Shown here in pieces: positions 38,601 through 50,600 of a DNA stretch of 64,000 bases. How positions within the stretch are numbered: the stretch's first letter is position 1; every line of letters begins with the position of its first letter. The position numbers and the translations under genes are program-made. Location of the stretch: the NCBI GenBank assembly GCA_030549495.1, contig JAUIRK010000884.1, positions 124,001 to 188,000 on the forward strand. The letters run 5' to 3'. This DNA comes from Nectonema munidae (taxonomy: Eukaryota; Nematomorpha; Nectonematoida; Nectonematidae). A model generated the notes under the pieces. The model was not told where the DNA came from. It saw nothing but the letters and a program-made list of their open reading frames with translations, and did no database searches.

Positions 38601-41600
38601 TCATAATATGATAAGCGATTTCTTCTACAAGTCTATCAAATTCATTAATTATTTTCCCACTTTTCAAAAGTGATGTGACTTTATTTGAGAATTTAGGTAA
38701 AATTTTGTTATCATTTGTTTCATTATTTATTGTTTTCTCCTAAAAAATATAATTGTAGAAATATAAATATATCGAAAACAGTTACTTGTGACGAATTCGA
38801 AGTACTTTCATTTGATGTTTCTCCTTGATCATTAATTTTCTCAGTCTTTCCTTTAGCTTCATTGATTAAAAGCATCACTTTTTTGGTCGGTCCAATTTTA
38901 TTATCAAGCATTTTCAAAATATCACTCTCTTCTAGATGATAAAATACCATCCCGTCAATTTCGTTTTCTAAATGTATATCTAGATGTAAAAAAAACTTAA
39001 ATTGAGATTTAAAAAAATTAAAAACCATTGAAAGCTGAAACAACGTGAGAAGGAAAATTCAATGATTCAAGACACTGAGTAACTTGTAAAGTTGTGCTGT
39101 TTTCATTAATTTGAATCGCCACTTTATCCATACTTATTTTTGATCATACAAAGCTTTTCGTTGAAAAAATGTACTTCAATTTAAATATTGAATGACAAAG
39201 AGAATAATAAGTACAGTTTAAATCTGTAAAAAGTGAAAAATTGTAAACATAAAACACTTTTATTATGACCAACAAAAATCAACTTTAACTAAAATCACAT
39301 AAATCTTTTCATTGTATGAAAAACAAGTTTGAGGCCATTTGTAATCAAATTTTGCGAATTCAACATAGACTTTTTGGTTAAGCTTTTGACAACAAAAAGC
39401 ATTAAGATGAGCATCAAACTCAAGTATTTCAAGTTTATCACACACGAAAAAAAGTATATCATCGGATGAAATCAAAATTTTTTCAATTAAACAGAATTTT
39501 GGCTCGTCGCTTTTCAATTTAGAGAAAAGTAAAACGTCATTTTTCATGTATTTAATTCCATTTAATTTTGCAGAATCAGTTGTAAAAACATTTCTTTGAC
39601 AGGTAAAATGTTCAGAGGTTTTGTTCAAAGGCAGGTTCAAATCAATAAGTTCGTTAATATCAAGAGGTTGCTTTTCACCAACTTCAACAAAAGTATGCAA
39701 AGATGAAATTCTTTTTACCTGTTCCATACACGCCCAATGTTGATGGAAAACAGCCAATGACTTTTCGATACATTTGAAATTCTTCCATTTAACATTTTTA
39801 AAAATACTGTGTTTTGCCTCAAATCGCACACACCAATGGTTGCGAGCTGGTCCAAACTTTCTCATTTGATCAGTAAAATGTGTAAGATAATGAAGCTTTG
39901 GTGGAAAAGTTGTATGGCCAAATGTTTCAGCAAAAAAAAAATTGTGCTGATAAATTAAAACATACAAGGAGTCTAACGTGACATCGGATATAATGGGAGA
40001 CAATATTAGTGAGCATATCTTTATAAGCTTGATGAAATTTTGCCACATCTTATCATCTTTAGGAACGAAATCGGAAACAAGAAAAGGCAAAACATACATA
40101 AAATTCTTTGTTTCAATGGCAGTCATGGGTAACGTATTAAAATATTTTAGGGAATTTCTTTCTAAAGTTTGAGGTTTATCATTCAACATTGTATGAACAT
40201 ATTGAAAGCTAGAAATGAAAAAGTTAAGTCTTTCAAGAGTAAAATACTTTTTATCATAAATGAATGTTTCTAGAAGTAATTGAATTGATATCTTAACAAC
40301 ACCTTCAAATAAAACATGCATGGGATCATGCAGTATACATTCAGTGACTTTAAATAAAGGAAAACTACTCAAAGCAGACAACCTATTAATGCCATAGATC
40401 TTTGAAAAATGCTTTCTCTGAGAGGGAGACATTTTTGTCATTTCCTCACACCTGATTTGATGTTCTCTTTCGTTCCTCAGCTTAAACTGCTCCCCATAAA
40501 GACTATTTGAAAGTTGCGAAATATCAATTTCACACGTTCTGCAGGGTTTTTTTGCAAAGCTAACGCCTTCTTTAAAACCACCAATGTACTGTGCTGCAGG
40601 AGTGTCACCCAAAACGCAATATAAAATACCATACACTTTCTTAATTTCTTTGTTAACTTTTAGTTCTACACCAGTAAATAACCGCTTCATACTTTCTTCA
40701 AAGTCTTTTAAAAGAGTCTTGATACCAAAAGTTTTCAATGTTTGTGCTTTTGTAATTGTTAAAAGTTGAGAAAATGGTAAAGTAAAGCGAAGATGAGGTA
40801 GAATATTTAGAAGTGTCCAATATAAAACTGTAACTTTATGCTTTTTTCTATGTGCGCCAATAGGGTTTGCTATTTCAAAGTCATCATAATATAAAGCAAT
40901 ATAAAGAGAACTTTTTTTTGCTCAAAATTCAAATTTTCAAAATTTGATCCATCAAAGAAGTCTTTCATGCACTTTTTTTGATTGTTAACATCAAAAAACT
41001 TTATCTCATTGGAAGAGAGAATAACTTCTAGTTGGTTCATAAAAGGAACGTAGTATCCAAATAAATCTTTAGTAACTTTGCTTTTCTTTGAATTTATAAA
41101 AGTTTTTGTTCCCATAAAAACCTTTTGAGGTTCGACAAGATCAAAGTATCTCAGAAAATACTTGCGCTGTAAAAACTCTGTCTCAAGACCATCAAAACAC
41201 CTAAGCTGTAAAATTTTATAAATTTCTTCTATTTTTTGACAATCAAGTCCTAGGTTCTTTATTTTATTGTAAACCTCAGCGAGCTTTTCATCTACAAGTG
41301 TGCGGATTAAAGGGATAATTTTATTTATGGATGATTGACTGAGCGAAAAACTTGCTTTTAACTTCAGCAAAAACAAAGCATCTTTGATGTGACACTTTTC
41401 AAATGAAACTTCAGGTGAAAAACTTCTAGAATTGTCAGAATAAGCATAAGAAGAATTTGATTGATGAGAAGAATAATGTTTCCGTGAGCAATGCTTACGA
41501 AATGACTCATAAGAACGAAAGATAGAAAAACAGTTTTTTGAAGAACATTCAACAAAAAAATTTTCTTCAAATCGATGCCGAGAAAAGAGATGATACACGA

Positions 41601-44600
41601 ATTCTTCTTCAAAATATGTAAAAAAACTACACATTGAACATTTCATTACTAAGTTTTTCTAAATAAATAATACTTTTTTTTAGTTAGACAATTAAAAAAC
41701 TCAAAAACAATATTAAAAAATTTCCCAATTTCAATTTATTTATCTTAAAAATAATATAATTTCAGACTTTTTCTAAAAGAGAAAGTTTTGGATACCCATT
41801 CAAGACCAGAAGTATCAGAGGATATCTGATGGGAAGCAGAAGAATTATAGTAGAAGTTTTTATAAAAAGCAACGATGGCAAAACTTTAAAAGTTCCCATA
41901 AAGAAACAATGGTCGTAAATGGGTAGCATTATCATCTTTTCTAACTAATTGTTTTCCCACTCTCCAAAGTAAAAAAAACCCTGTGTATTTTATAAGCATC
42001 TTCTTCTCTTTTGTTTTCGCATAAGAAAAAATACCAGATCTTATTAACTTTTACAAGATAAAGAGTGGTGTTGATCTAATGGAACGTTTAAGCTTGCTGT
42101 AAAAAACACTCTTATAGAAAAAGTTGTAAACTGTACATATTGTAAAAATGGATAAATAAAATTTTGAAAATTTAATATTACATCATTTTTAAATGTAAAA
42201 AAAGAGTTTTAATAAAGATTAAAAAGTAAAAATAATAACTAAAAAGATCTAGTAGTAAGAGATTAGTAACCAACATTTTGGGTTTGAGATTCAGCGCGCT
42301 AACCGATTACCCACGCCCTCAAATATAAATTCAAAGAACATAAAACCTGTGGATTTATACTAATGGCTAAAAAATTATAAAAATAAAAATACCTTCACAC
42401 GTAGAGTGGTGGAGTATAGGGAAAACAATTGTGAGAAAAATTCTGTTGCTAAAAGTAGGTGAGTGGAAACAAAAAAATTTAACAAGTGTAAAGGAGAACT
42501 TTGACTCGCAAATAAATGAGGATAGCAAGTAAAATAAGACAGGGACTCCGAGGCAAAAACGTGATAATAAGGCTACACAAGAAGAAGAAGCAAGTAAAAA
42601 AAGGAAATCTGTACAGATGAAAACATAGAGCAAATTAGTATACAATGAAAACAGATGTGAGATCCGATAGCAGTGCTAAATCATACACTTGTCATATAAT
42701 GGCTTTATAGTGTATATGTGATCTATCCATCACTGATGTTTGCAAGGAGCCTCTCGTTTCTTATGCATATAAACTATATATGAGTCTTGCTTTTAAACAT
42801 ATATATGTATCTCGTTTCTCAGATGTATAGACAGTTTTATTTCCAAGAATGGAGAATAGTTTTATATATATATATTGTGAAGCCTAAACACATGACGTCT
42901 AATCATGTGAGAAAGAAGACTCATAAACACTAAAAAGTGCATGGTGTTTAGAGAACAAACGTGTAAACACGTTAAAACATGTTTAAGCTCTAAACGCACT
43001 TTTTACAGTGTAGGCATTCGCAAAGAACATGATACGTGGTGGGATGGTTGGACTGCCAATGTACAAACGGTTCGAACTTAACACTCAAATGAACACTTTT
43101 CTTTTGCAGAGAGATGAAATACACAAGCGTTTAATCATTTTGTTGCACAAGAAAGTTGCTGCTGACATCGACGTAGCTTCACAAAACAAGTTCCACACAA
43201 TCCAAGAAGATGCTTTCAAGGATTTGGCTGAGAGAATCTTAAATGTGGAAAAGCTTCTCGTTTCTTTCCAACATGAAAACGTCATGGTTATTATCTAACT
43301 TTTCTAAAGAAAAAGCACCACACTTTTTACTTCAAATACCTTTTTAACTTTAAGGAAATTTCAAATGGCTACTAAGCAAATTTAAGTGTTGTATAAGTTA
43401 ACATCTTCTATAAGAATTACCTCAATTGTAAATTATATGACTTTTTATACTTTAATCAACTTACTTCACTTTTCTCTACAAAAGAGGCAGAATTTTATTT
43501 GATAGCATTTTTTTCAAAAACTCATCTGAGAATTAGAAAATATAGCCGAAAGCGAAATCCAATAAAAGATATTTGGACTGTTGTAGGAAAGATAGGGAAA
43601 GATGAACTCGTTGAAAATGGCATTTAACAAAAAAAAGTCAACTTACCAAGGTTCGAGTTCAGACGTAATGAATTAGAATATTTGTTTCTTAAAAAGGTGA
43701 ACCCTTTAACTGCTTTAAATGCAAAGACGTATTCAAGATAACTTCCTAAAACTTTAAGAGTAAAAGATTTGGATTTCAAAAACGTTTTTAAACATAAATT
43801 TAGTGAAAGATAAAGTTTTGTGGTCTAATTTGGCTTTAACCCATTAAGTACCATAGAAAACAGACGATATTTAAAAAAACGCAGACGATTAATATTCAGT
43901 CATTGAAAAAAGCAGACGAAGATGAAATTACTTATGTTCCCAAATGGGAACATTTGCACTTAATGGGTTAAAACAAATGAATGAATAGATTTTTGATTTC
44001 TTAGAATATTTTATATATCAACTGCTATCAAACAATTTAACTCTCACTAGTTCTCATTTGAATTTGCTTGGTGCCGTTTTTCGCTTTGAAGCTGAAAAGT
44101 TGGTGATTGGTTGGCTTTGTTCAAATTTATATCTATTAAAAGAAATATAAAAATGTTTAGTAAAAACAAAACTAATTCATAACCTCACATGAAAAACAAA
44201 TTCAAATGTCCACCCATCTATTTAGTGTCGATGTTTTAAATGTCAAAAAGTTGTCAAATTTTGAAATTCAGATGAAAATATTCTCGTAGTGAAAAAAATT
44301 TTCGCTATTCGTTTTAGCGTTAATTTTTGAGAACTTAGCCTCGTTTTTGTCTTGAAAATATCAACATAGTACTCAGTTTGAATTTTTTTATAAAATGACA
44401 TTTCCAAAAAGGTATTGTCAAAATTAGGCTCTTATGAAACCCTCTCTATCAAATATTCATTATAAATGAATTAATACGCGAAAGTTCATTAATCAAAATC
44501 ATTGAATCAAATTAAAATGCTCGAGTCGAATTAAAATATCTACTACTCAACACAGCATTTGGAACAAAGAGTTTTGCTTAATTCGAGTATTTGATTTATT

Positions 44601-47600
44601 TATTTTCTTTAATGAAACTAGAGGTGTAAAAGAGCGTGAATCTACAATTTATTGTTTTGAACCACACAAATATTAAACCTAATTTTATCTTTTATCTGTT
44701 TCAAAAATTAAGCATATTTCACCAGAAAAATTAAACCTTTGCAAAATAATCTTAACGATATAAAGGTATTTGAAACTTTCTTCAAATAGCAATATTACAT
44801 AGATTTGAATTTAAGTTTATATAATTAAATATTTTTGGACTATTGAAACAGCGATATTACCAATTTTTAGTCTATTAATTGATTCTAAGCATTATTGGTT
44901 GATTCCGATATGTATATATATACTATTAGTCTTCACGCTTTAAAACACTTTATATTTGTTTAGTTTCAGACACAGTGGAATAATCCAAGTCAAAATATTC
45001 TTGAATCTTCGCACACCAATCTCGAAGATGTTGAGTTCAATCTGGTAGGCCTTTTGTCATATTGGAATTTTTATGCTTAGTCGAGTTTGTTTGTGCTATT
45101 TCTTGCTCATCCAAGACCGGCGATAAGTTAAACTCGTATTCATAGTTGGGAAAGAAAGTCTCGCAAACTTCCTAGATTTAACGATAAAAGCTAAGAAGCC
45201 GTCTAAATCAGGGATGGGGAAACCCACGCTCAAGAGCTCTAAAGTTCTCTTATGTTTTTTCTAATTTGTTGTCTGTTGACATCATTACTGAAAGATACAA
45301 AAAGACCAAATACAATTGCAAGAACAGAATCTAAAATGAATACAGATATACACTTACCTTTCTCATAAATTTGGCTTGTAGGTTTAAAAGCCTCGGCTTT
45401 AGCATCTTTTTGATGTTTTCTAAAGAAATTTTGTTCACGATTGTGTCGCACTTGTTTGTTTGTTGGAGTACAATTTCGCGACACGTTCTTTGCATAAACA
45501 AATTTACCTAAAGGTAACTTCAAAATCGAAATATCGAAATTATTGATTGCCTTTATACGCTTGTCTCATGCTGTGGTATTTGTCGAGTAGTCAGCAAAAG
45601 CGACTTTCAAAGGCTGGGGGAAGCTTGTAGGGCGAAAAACGCGGAGTTTGAAAGCTGGATGCGGCTGGCAAGAGATGGGGCTAGCGAGAGGGATGCGTAA
45701 TAAAGAAAAAACACGCTGAGAGCAAATTGTAGAAAATAAAAACAGAACTTCGATATCTTTAATACAAAAAGAAGTTATTTTATGAAGGCATGTTACAGGA
45801 TGAGTTCAGAGGGTGCCGGGTCAAACGCCCGAAACCAAAACGCCCGAAAACCAAAACGCTCGATATTTTGCAATCATATTTGAACATTTTTTACTTTTTC
45901 AACCAGAAATGAAGGATCAAGACCTTTGCAGTATTTCTATCCTTTCCTCATGTTTATGGAGAATGGAACGGAAAATATTCATACATTTTGATGAAGTAAA
46001 AAAGTATTTGAAAAGAGGGAAGCGAAAAAGAAACAGTGCGATTCTTATCTTTATTCTTTCTCGTTTAAAGTTAGGGTTTTCTAAGTAGATGTTTTATGGA
46101 AGTTGTACACCCGAAAAGTACAATGGAAGAAATGAAACTTCATTTATCATTCAGATTCTTATTCACAAAAATTGGAATGTGTAAGATTAGAACCAGTAAT
46201 AGTTAATTAAAATTAAATTAGAAATAAATTAAAATGTTCCAAAGATCGATTTAGAGAAAAGAAAAGTTTTTCTAATGGACAGTTCGGCATTGTAACTGAA
46301 ATGGAAAAGTTTAATAAAATAATGTTTAAGATTATATTAGTTTGAAAAATTTATGTTTTTCGGAAGCGACAAAAATCTATGTGCAATTAATGGGGCAAAA
46401 TTTAAAAGAAGTCATACCATAAGTTTAATAATTTCAGCCCTGTAACCTAAACGCACTAATACTAAAATTTCAAATCAAATACTGAAAGCAGAGTTTTGAA
46501 AAAGCCTTCATAAGGTTTAAAAGAATTTCTTTTATTTAGGTAGATTCTGTAGGATTTCGCACGATCCGGTAAAAAGTCACACCCGGACCTACTGTATTCT
46601 TCTTGAAAAAATTCATCTGGTGGAAAAATTTTCTGTGTATGATAAATATCAACAAAAATGTATTGAAATTCAAGGCGTGAATTGTGCTAAAGAAATTCTT
46701 TCATGGAGAATTTGTATAGTTATCTCACCAACCTCATACATTTCCCACAAAATCATTATTTTTCTTTGATACTTCAGATGAACTTTTTTTTTGATAGCGA
46801 GAATGTTTTTTGTCTGAATTCAGTCTAAACTAAAAAAAATTGTAAAAAAAATAAAACCATCTAAAAAAATGATATTTCCAAAAATACTTCTTACATGCAA
46901 AGTAGTTAATGAAGCTTCTTGGAATGTTGAATTTATTACACAGAAGAGGTTTTTTGAGATTTTACTTTTCTATAAAATCTGTTGTGCCATCCTTCGATGT
47001 CATTGTTAGTTCTGACCAGACATCGATAAACAGAGCTGTTGGACACCACAAGCTATCTTCTAACCATGTTGATATAAATGGAATGTTTTGGAAGTTGTAG
47101 CTATCCTTAACATTTTCTGGAACAATGTACGGCAAAAAAGATAAATGGTCAAAAAAGTAACAATCAACGATATTTATACTTAATGTGTTCAGCTGGTAGC
47201 AACGGTAGAGCCAGAATTTTTTTCACGAACTGGTGTCAACCTCGGTCAGATTTATATAGATAGGGGAACTAATACAAGTTCTTGAACCTAAATATTTATA
47301 ATTCAACATAAACATGTTTCATGCAAGTACCTGGCATGTAAAACCTTTCTCCACACTGTTTGACTGACACCAGTGAAACTGACAGCCTGTGATTTTGCTA
47401 TTGGGAAAATTGGTTTGAAAAGAGTTCCAGACAGCTCTTCCGTTATCTAGGACTGTTTTTTTCTATTTCAATTTTTGTGGTAGCATTGTTTTTGACTAAA
47501 CATTTAGTGAATTTAAGTTTTATATGCAATATTTTTTTGTTATGGTTAGTTTAAAGCTCATAAATTAAAAAAATCAAGATAGAAAACACAGTAATATATA

Positions 47601-50600
47601 ACTAAAATTAAATCTTTCTATTTAGCTGAGACTTTAGTTTCGGAAAAAGATATCATTGTCAACAAACTCCAAAGAGCCTCAAAAAAATTAAAAATTACAC
47701 TTTGAAAAATAAAACCATAATCGCATTCTTTTTTTGATGTCATGAAAGCGAAAAATAGTGGCAAGTGTTTCACGCATTCCTCATTTGAGATAAATGAATG
47801 AATCGGGAATAACTGTGTGAGTGGCTTTTTCACCACCTTGAAAGTTCCATCCACGACGTACCTTAATAGACACAACATGATACTAGTGATGATTAACAAA
47901 AGAGTTTCACACTGGAATATTTAGATGCACCATGTTTTTGCTTTTCCTAAGAGCGACAATTGAATTTCGGTAGCAAATAAAAGACATCTTCCATCATTTG
48001 TTTCAACATCAACAATTAAGTAGTTAGGTGGCAAAAAACTTTCTTGCAAAACAAAATCAATGTTTTAGGATGTTGTGGTTGCCTTTTTTGCGACTCCTAT
48101 TAATCGTTCTTTTAAATGAGAGGGGTTTGGAAGATTTGGTAGGTCTTTTCCATCAGTATTTGCATAGCTGCTGTTGAAATCTAAAAAACAAAAGTTGCAT
48201 CAACAATAACAAAATTAAAAGTTTCTTCATTAAACAAGAAAAAGGTACCTCATCTTTTCCTATAGTTTTGTCTCCTTTAGTTTTATATTTTGAGAAAAAA
48301 CATACTCACGTTTAAAACTAAAAATCACTCACCAAGATGATTGTTTGAAGAAGCAAAACTCATTTCTATAGATGTCTTTCATGCAGACAAGTTAAATCTT
48401 CAATCGAAAGGTTTTGTCAGCCCCTCAATACAAAATATGTTCTCCTCTGAGTGCTTTGAGAGAAGTAGTTAAGAGACGTAAACATGGAGAGAAGGAGACC
48501 TGAAAGAATAATAAAAACGAATCAAATAATCAAGCACTAGAACAAGTTAGAGTGTACACACAGCGATGCATCAGACTTCTGCACAACTTTCATAACTTTT
48601 ATTGCGTTCAGAGTTGTACCATCTCTTTCATATAACAATCAGCATTTTAGCAACTTTATTTACCATACATATTTTACCGTCCAATCTTACTTTTCCGTAA
48701 TTTTTCGGCTTTTAAACGCGCAGCTTTCGAATCCATTATGGATTTCTAAGGGTTTGTCTTGGCGTACAAGTAGGAAGTTCTTTCAAACCTCCAGTCTGGA
48801 GTTTGAAGGAAGCTTGACTGACTTTGGGCATCAGAATAAGTTTACCGAATACTCCGAAGGAAAATGAGAGATTCTGAAGCAGCCATTTAACAACAGGAGC
48901 AAAAGATACGAGATAAGGGAATAAACATTTTTTATCTGTTTATAAGTCATTTTGAGAGATGCAAGGACGATTTATTTTTCAATTTGGAAACTAAATTCAA
49001 GGAAAGATGTCTTTTCGGTGCATGTCATCTTTTTTTCATTGTCTTCAAGCACCAGGTATCCTGGATCAAATACCGATTTAATATCACACTTCAGCTCCTT
49101 GATTTTACTCCCAATATTATCTTTATTAATTTCTTGGAAATCATACCTTTTAACTAATTTGTAAAAAATGGATCTCCTTTTCAATTTTTGTCTTATTTTA
49201 TACAACGCGCAGCACCAAAAGATTTCTTGCCAAGAAAGCTATATTCAGTGAGACTGGGCATCTTTGAAAAGTAACTTCCACAAATGAATCAATTTGAGAG
49301 CTTGAGTTTGTGGTTGTAGTGCTAAGCGCGGGAGCCTAGGCTAACTTTGTTCTAAAGTACAAAAAAAATTCCGTGATATTAAAGTATCCTTAACAGGTTT
49401 GTACTTTATGAACAACGAGAGTGTTGATCGAAGATGAATGCAGAAGTGGTGAGTGAGACTGCGTTCATCCAGCATTTCCCGATAAAAGATTAGAGAGTTA
49501 TAAAATGTAAGATCAGTGTGGGAGGTTAAGGTGATGTCTGTCATGAGGCTTTTAAATGTCGAACTACTATTCTTACCAATCTGGCACAGTTATACTTACC
49601 CAATTTATTATAAACAAATGCCATATAGTGTGTGATTTTAGACCCTAGTGTTGATGCATGACTATCAGCTTTAATATTTTTAGATAAACTTAAAGTTGAT
49701 ATTGGAGGAATTATTGATAAAGGATATAATAAAAGAAAATACAACTCAGTCCTTTGTTCTTCTCAACTACGATGTTTTCAAACGATTTGACCTTCTTCTA
49801 AATCAAATATCCAAAGAGTAAGAGTATTAACCTTTTTTTTTTATATGTTTTGTCATTTTTTATTTAATACATTGAAAAAAAAGTTTTTTTGGTTCAAAGA
49901 TGTCAAAATCTAATTGCGTAGTTGTATCGATTTAGACACCGTAGTTGAAAATTTTAATAAAAAAATTTCTTTTAATTTTAATGCCTTTCTAAAAAACCAG
50001 AAAGTAATTTTGAATAAACCTTGATTCTTTGAGAGCCCCTTATGTGGTGAAGAATCCTCGATTTTGGGAGCAATCGCCTCATTATGGCAGACTTTGGGCG
50101 ATTTTGTGCCCATTCTTAGAAATTTTAGCGTTGATGTTTGCGCCACTTCTTCCTTGTTCTTCTGACCTTTTGATGTTGGTGGCCTGGATTTGCTTTTCTT
50201 GCAGACCGTCCTAAAGTGCTTGGCTTTCCCGCATCGTTGGCCTATTTTTTGCCACGCTGCGCGTTCCTTCTATTTTTATGACGTTCTTTCCCACAAATCC
50301 CAAATTCTCTTTTCCCTTGATTTCTCTTTAGCGTATTACGTTTTTTCAAGTTGTTATATTGTGTCCTTGTTCCAGCTGCTTTGGTTTAACTTCTGCTTTT
50401 ATTTCAAGGTTAATGTACTACCTTCTGACAAAATACGCTGTGACTATCTGAGTTGTATAACCCACTTAGTATTTGTGAAGCAAACTCTCGTTCACTTAAC
50501 TGATTTTACCGCGTTCAATGTTGTTACAGGAAACTTTGAATGCACACAAGGAATTCTTGCTTTCTTCCTGTCAAATCCTCAAAGAATTTACTTTATGAAC

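Larger units (their letters stand above)
41647..42884. other. 5' non-coding region of the CMC element
   Basis: Between the transposase start and the right subterminal repeats. It holds the two small insertions listed separately; the rest is AT-rich, and the transposase promoter presumably lies here. Confidence 0.5.
36633..43010 (-). mobile_element. CMC/EnSpm DNA transposon with two genes, almost intact
   Basis: 6378 bp. The left end reads CACTGTAAAAAATGTGTTTA; the right end, complemented, CACTGTAAAAAGTGCGTTTA: inverted repeats starting with the CACTG typical of animal EnSpm elements. TA flanks both ends (36631-36632, 43011-43012), consistent with a TA target duplication, although 3-bp duplications are usual for CACTA. 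Subterminal regions carry many CTAAACA(C) repeats. Both genes read leftward: transposase 41646-39263, then the SAM-domain gene 39131-37447. The 5' side, between the transposase start and the right end, carries a MITE (41794-41925) and a SINE head (42258-42320), so it has been resident for some time. It lies inside intron 4 of the M13 gene, antisense to it. Confidence 0.92.

Noticed and set aside
39978-40172. Plus-strand frames over the transposase gene
   Set aside because: Shadow frames opposite a well-supported coding strand.
45239-45290. Unspliced 94-codon minus-strand frame continuing past 45357
   Set aside because: The part beyond the strong GTAAGTG donor is a pyrimidine-rich intron with a matching acceptor, so the continuous frame is unlikely to be the real product.
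50190-50408. Open frame upstream of the exon 7 acceptor (hydrophobic, starting MLFLQTV)
   Set aside because: Pyrimidine-rich intron sequence happens to stay open; the M13 similarity begins only after the acceptor at 50408.
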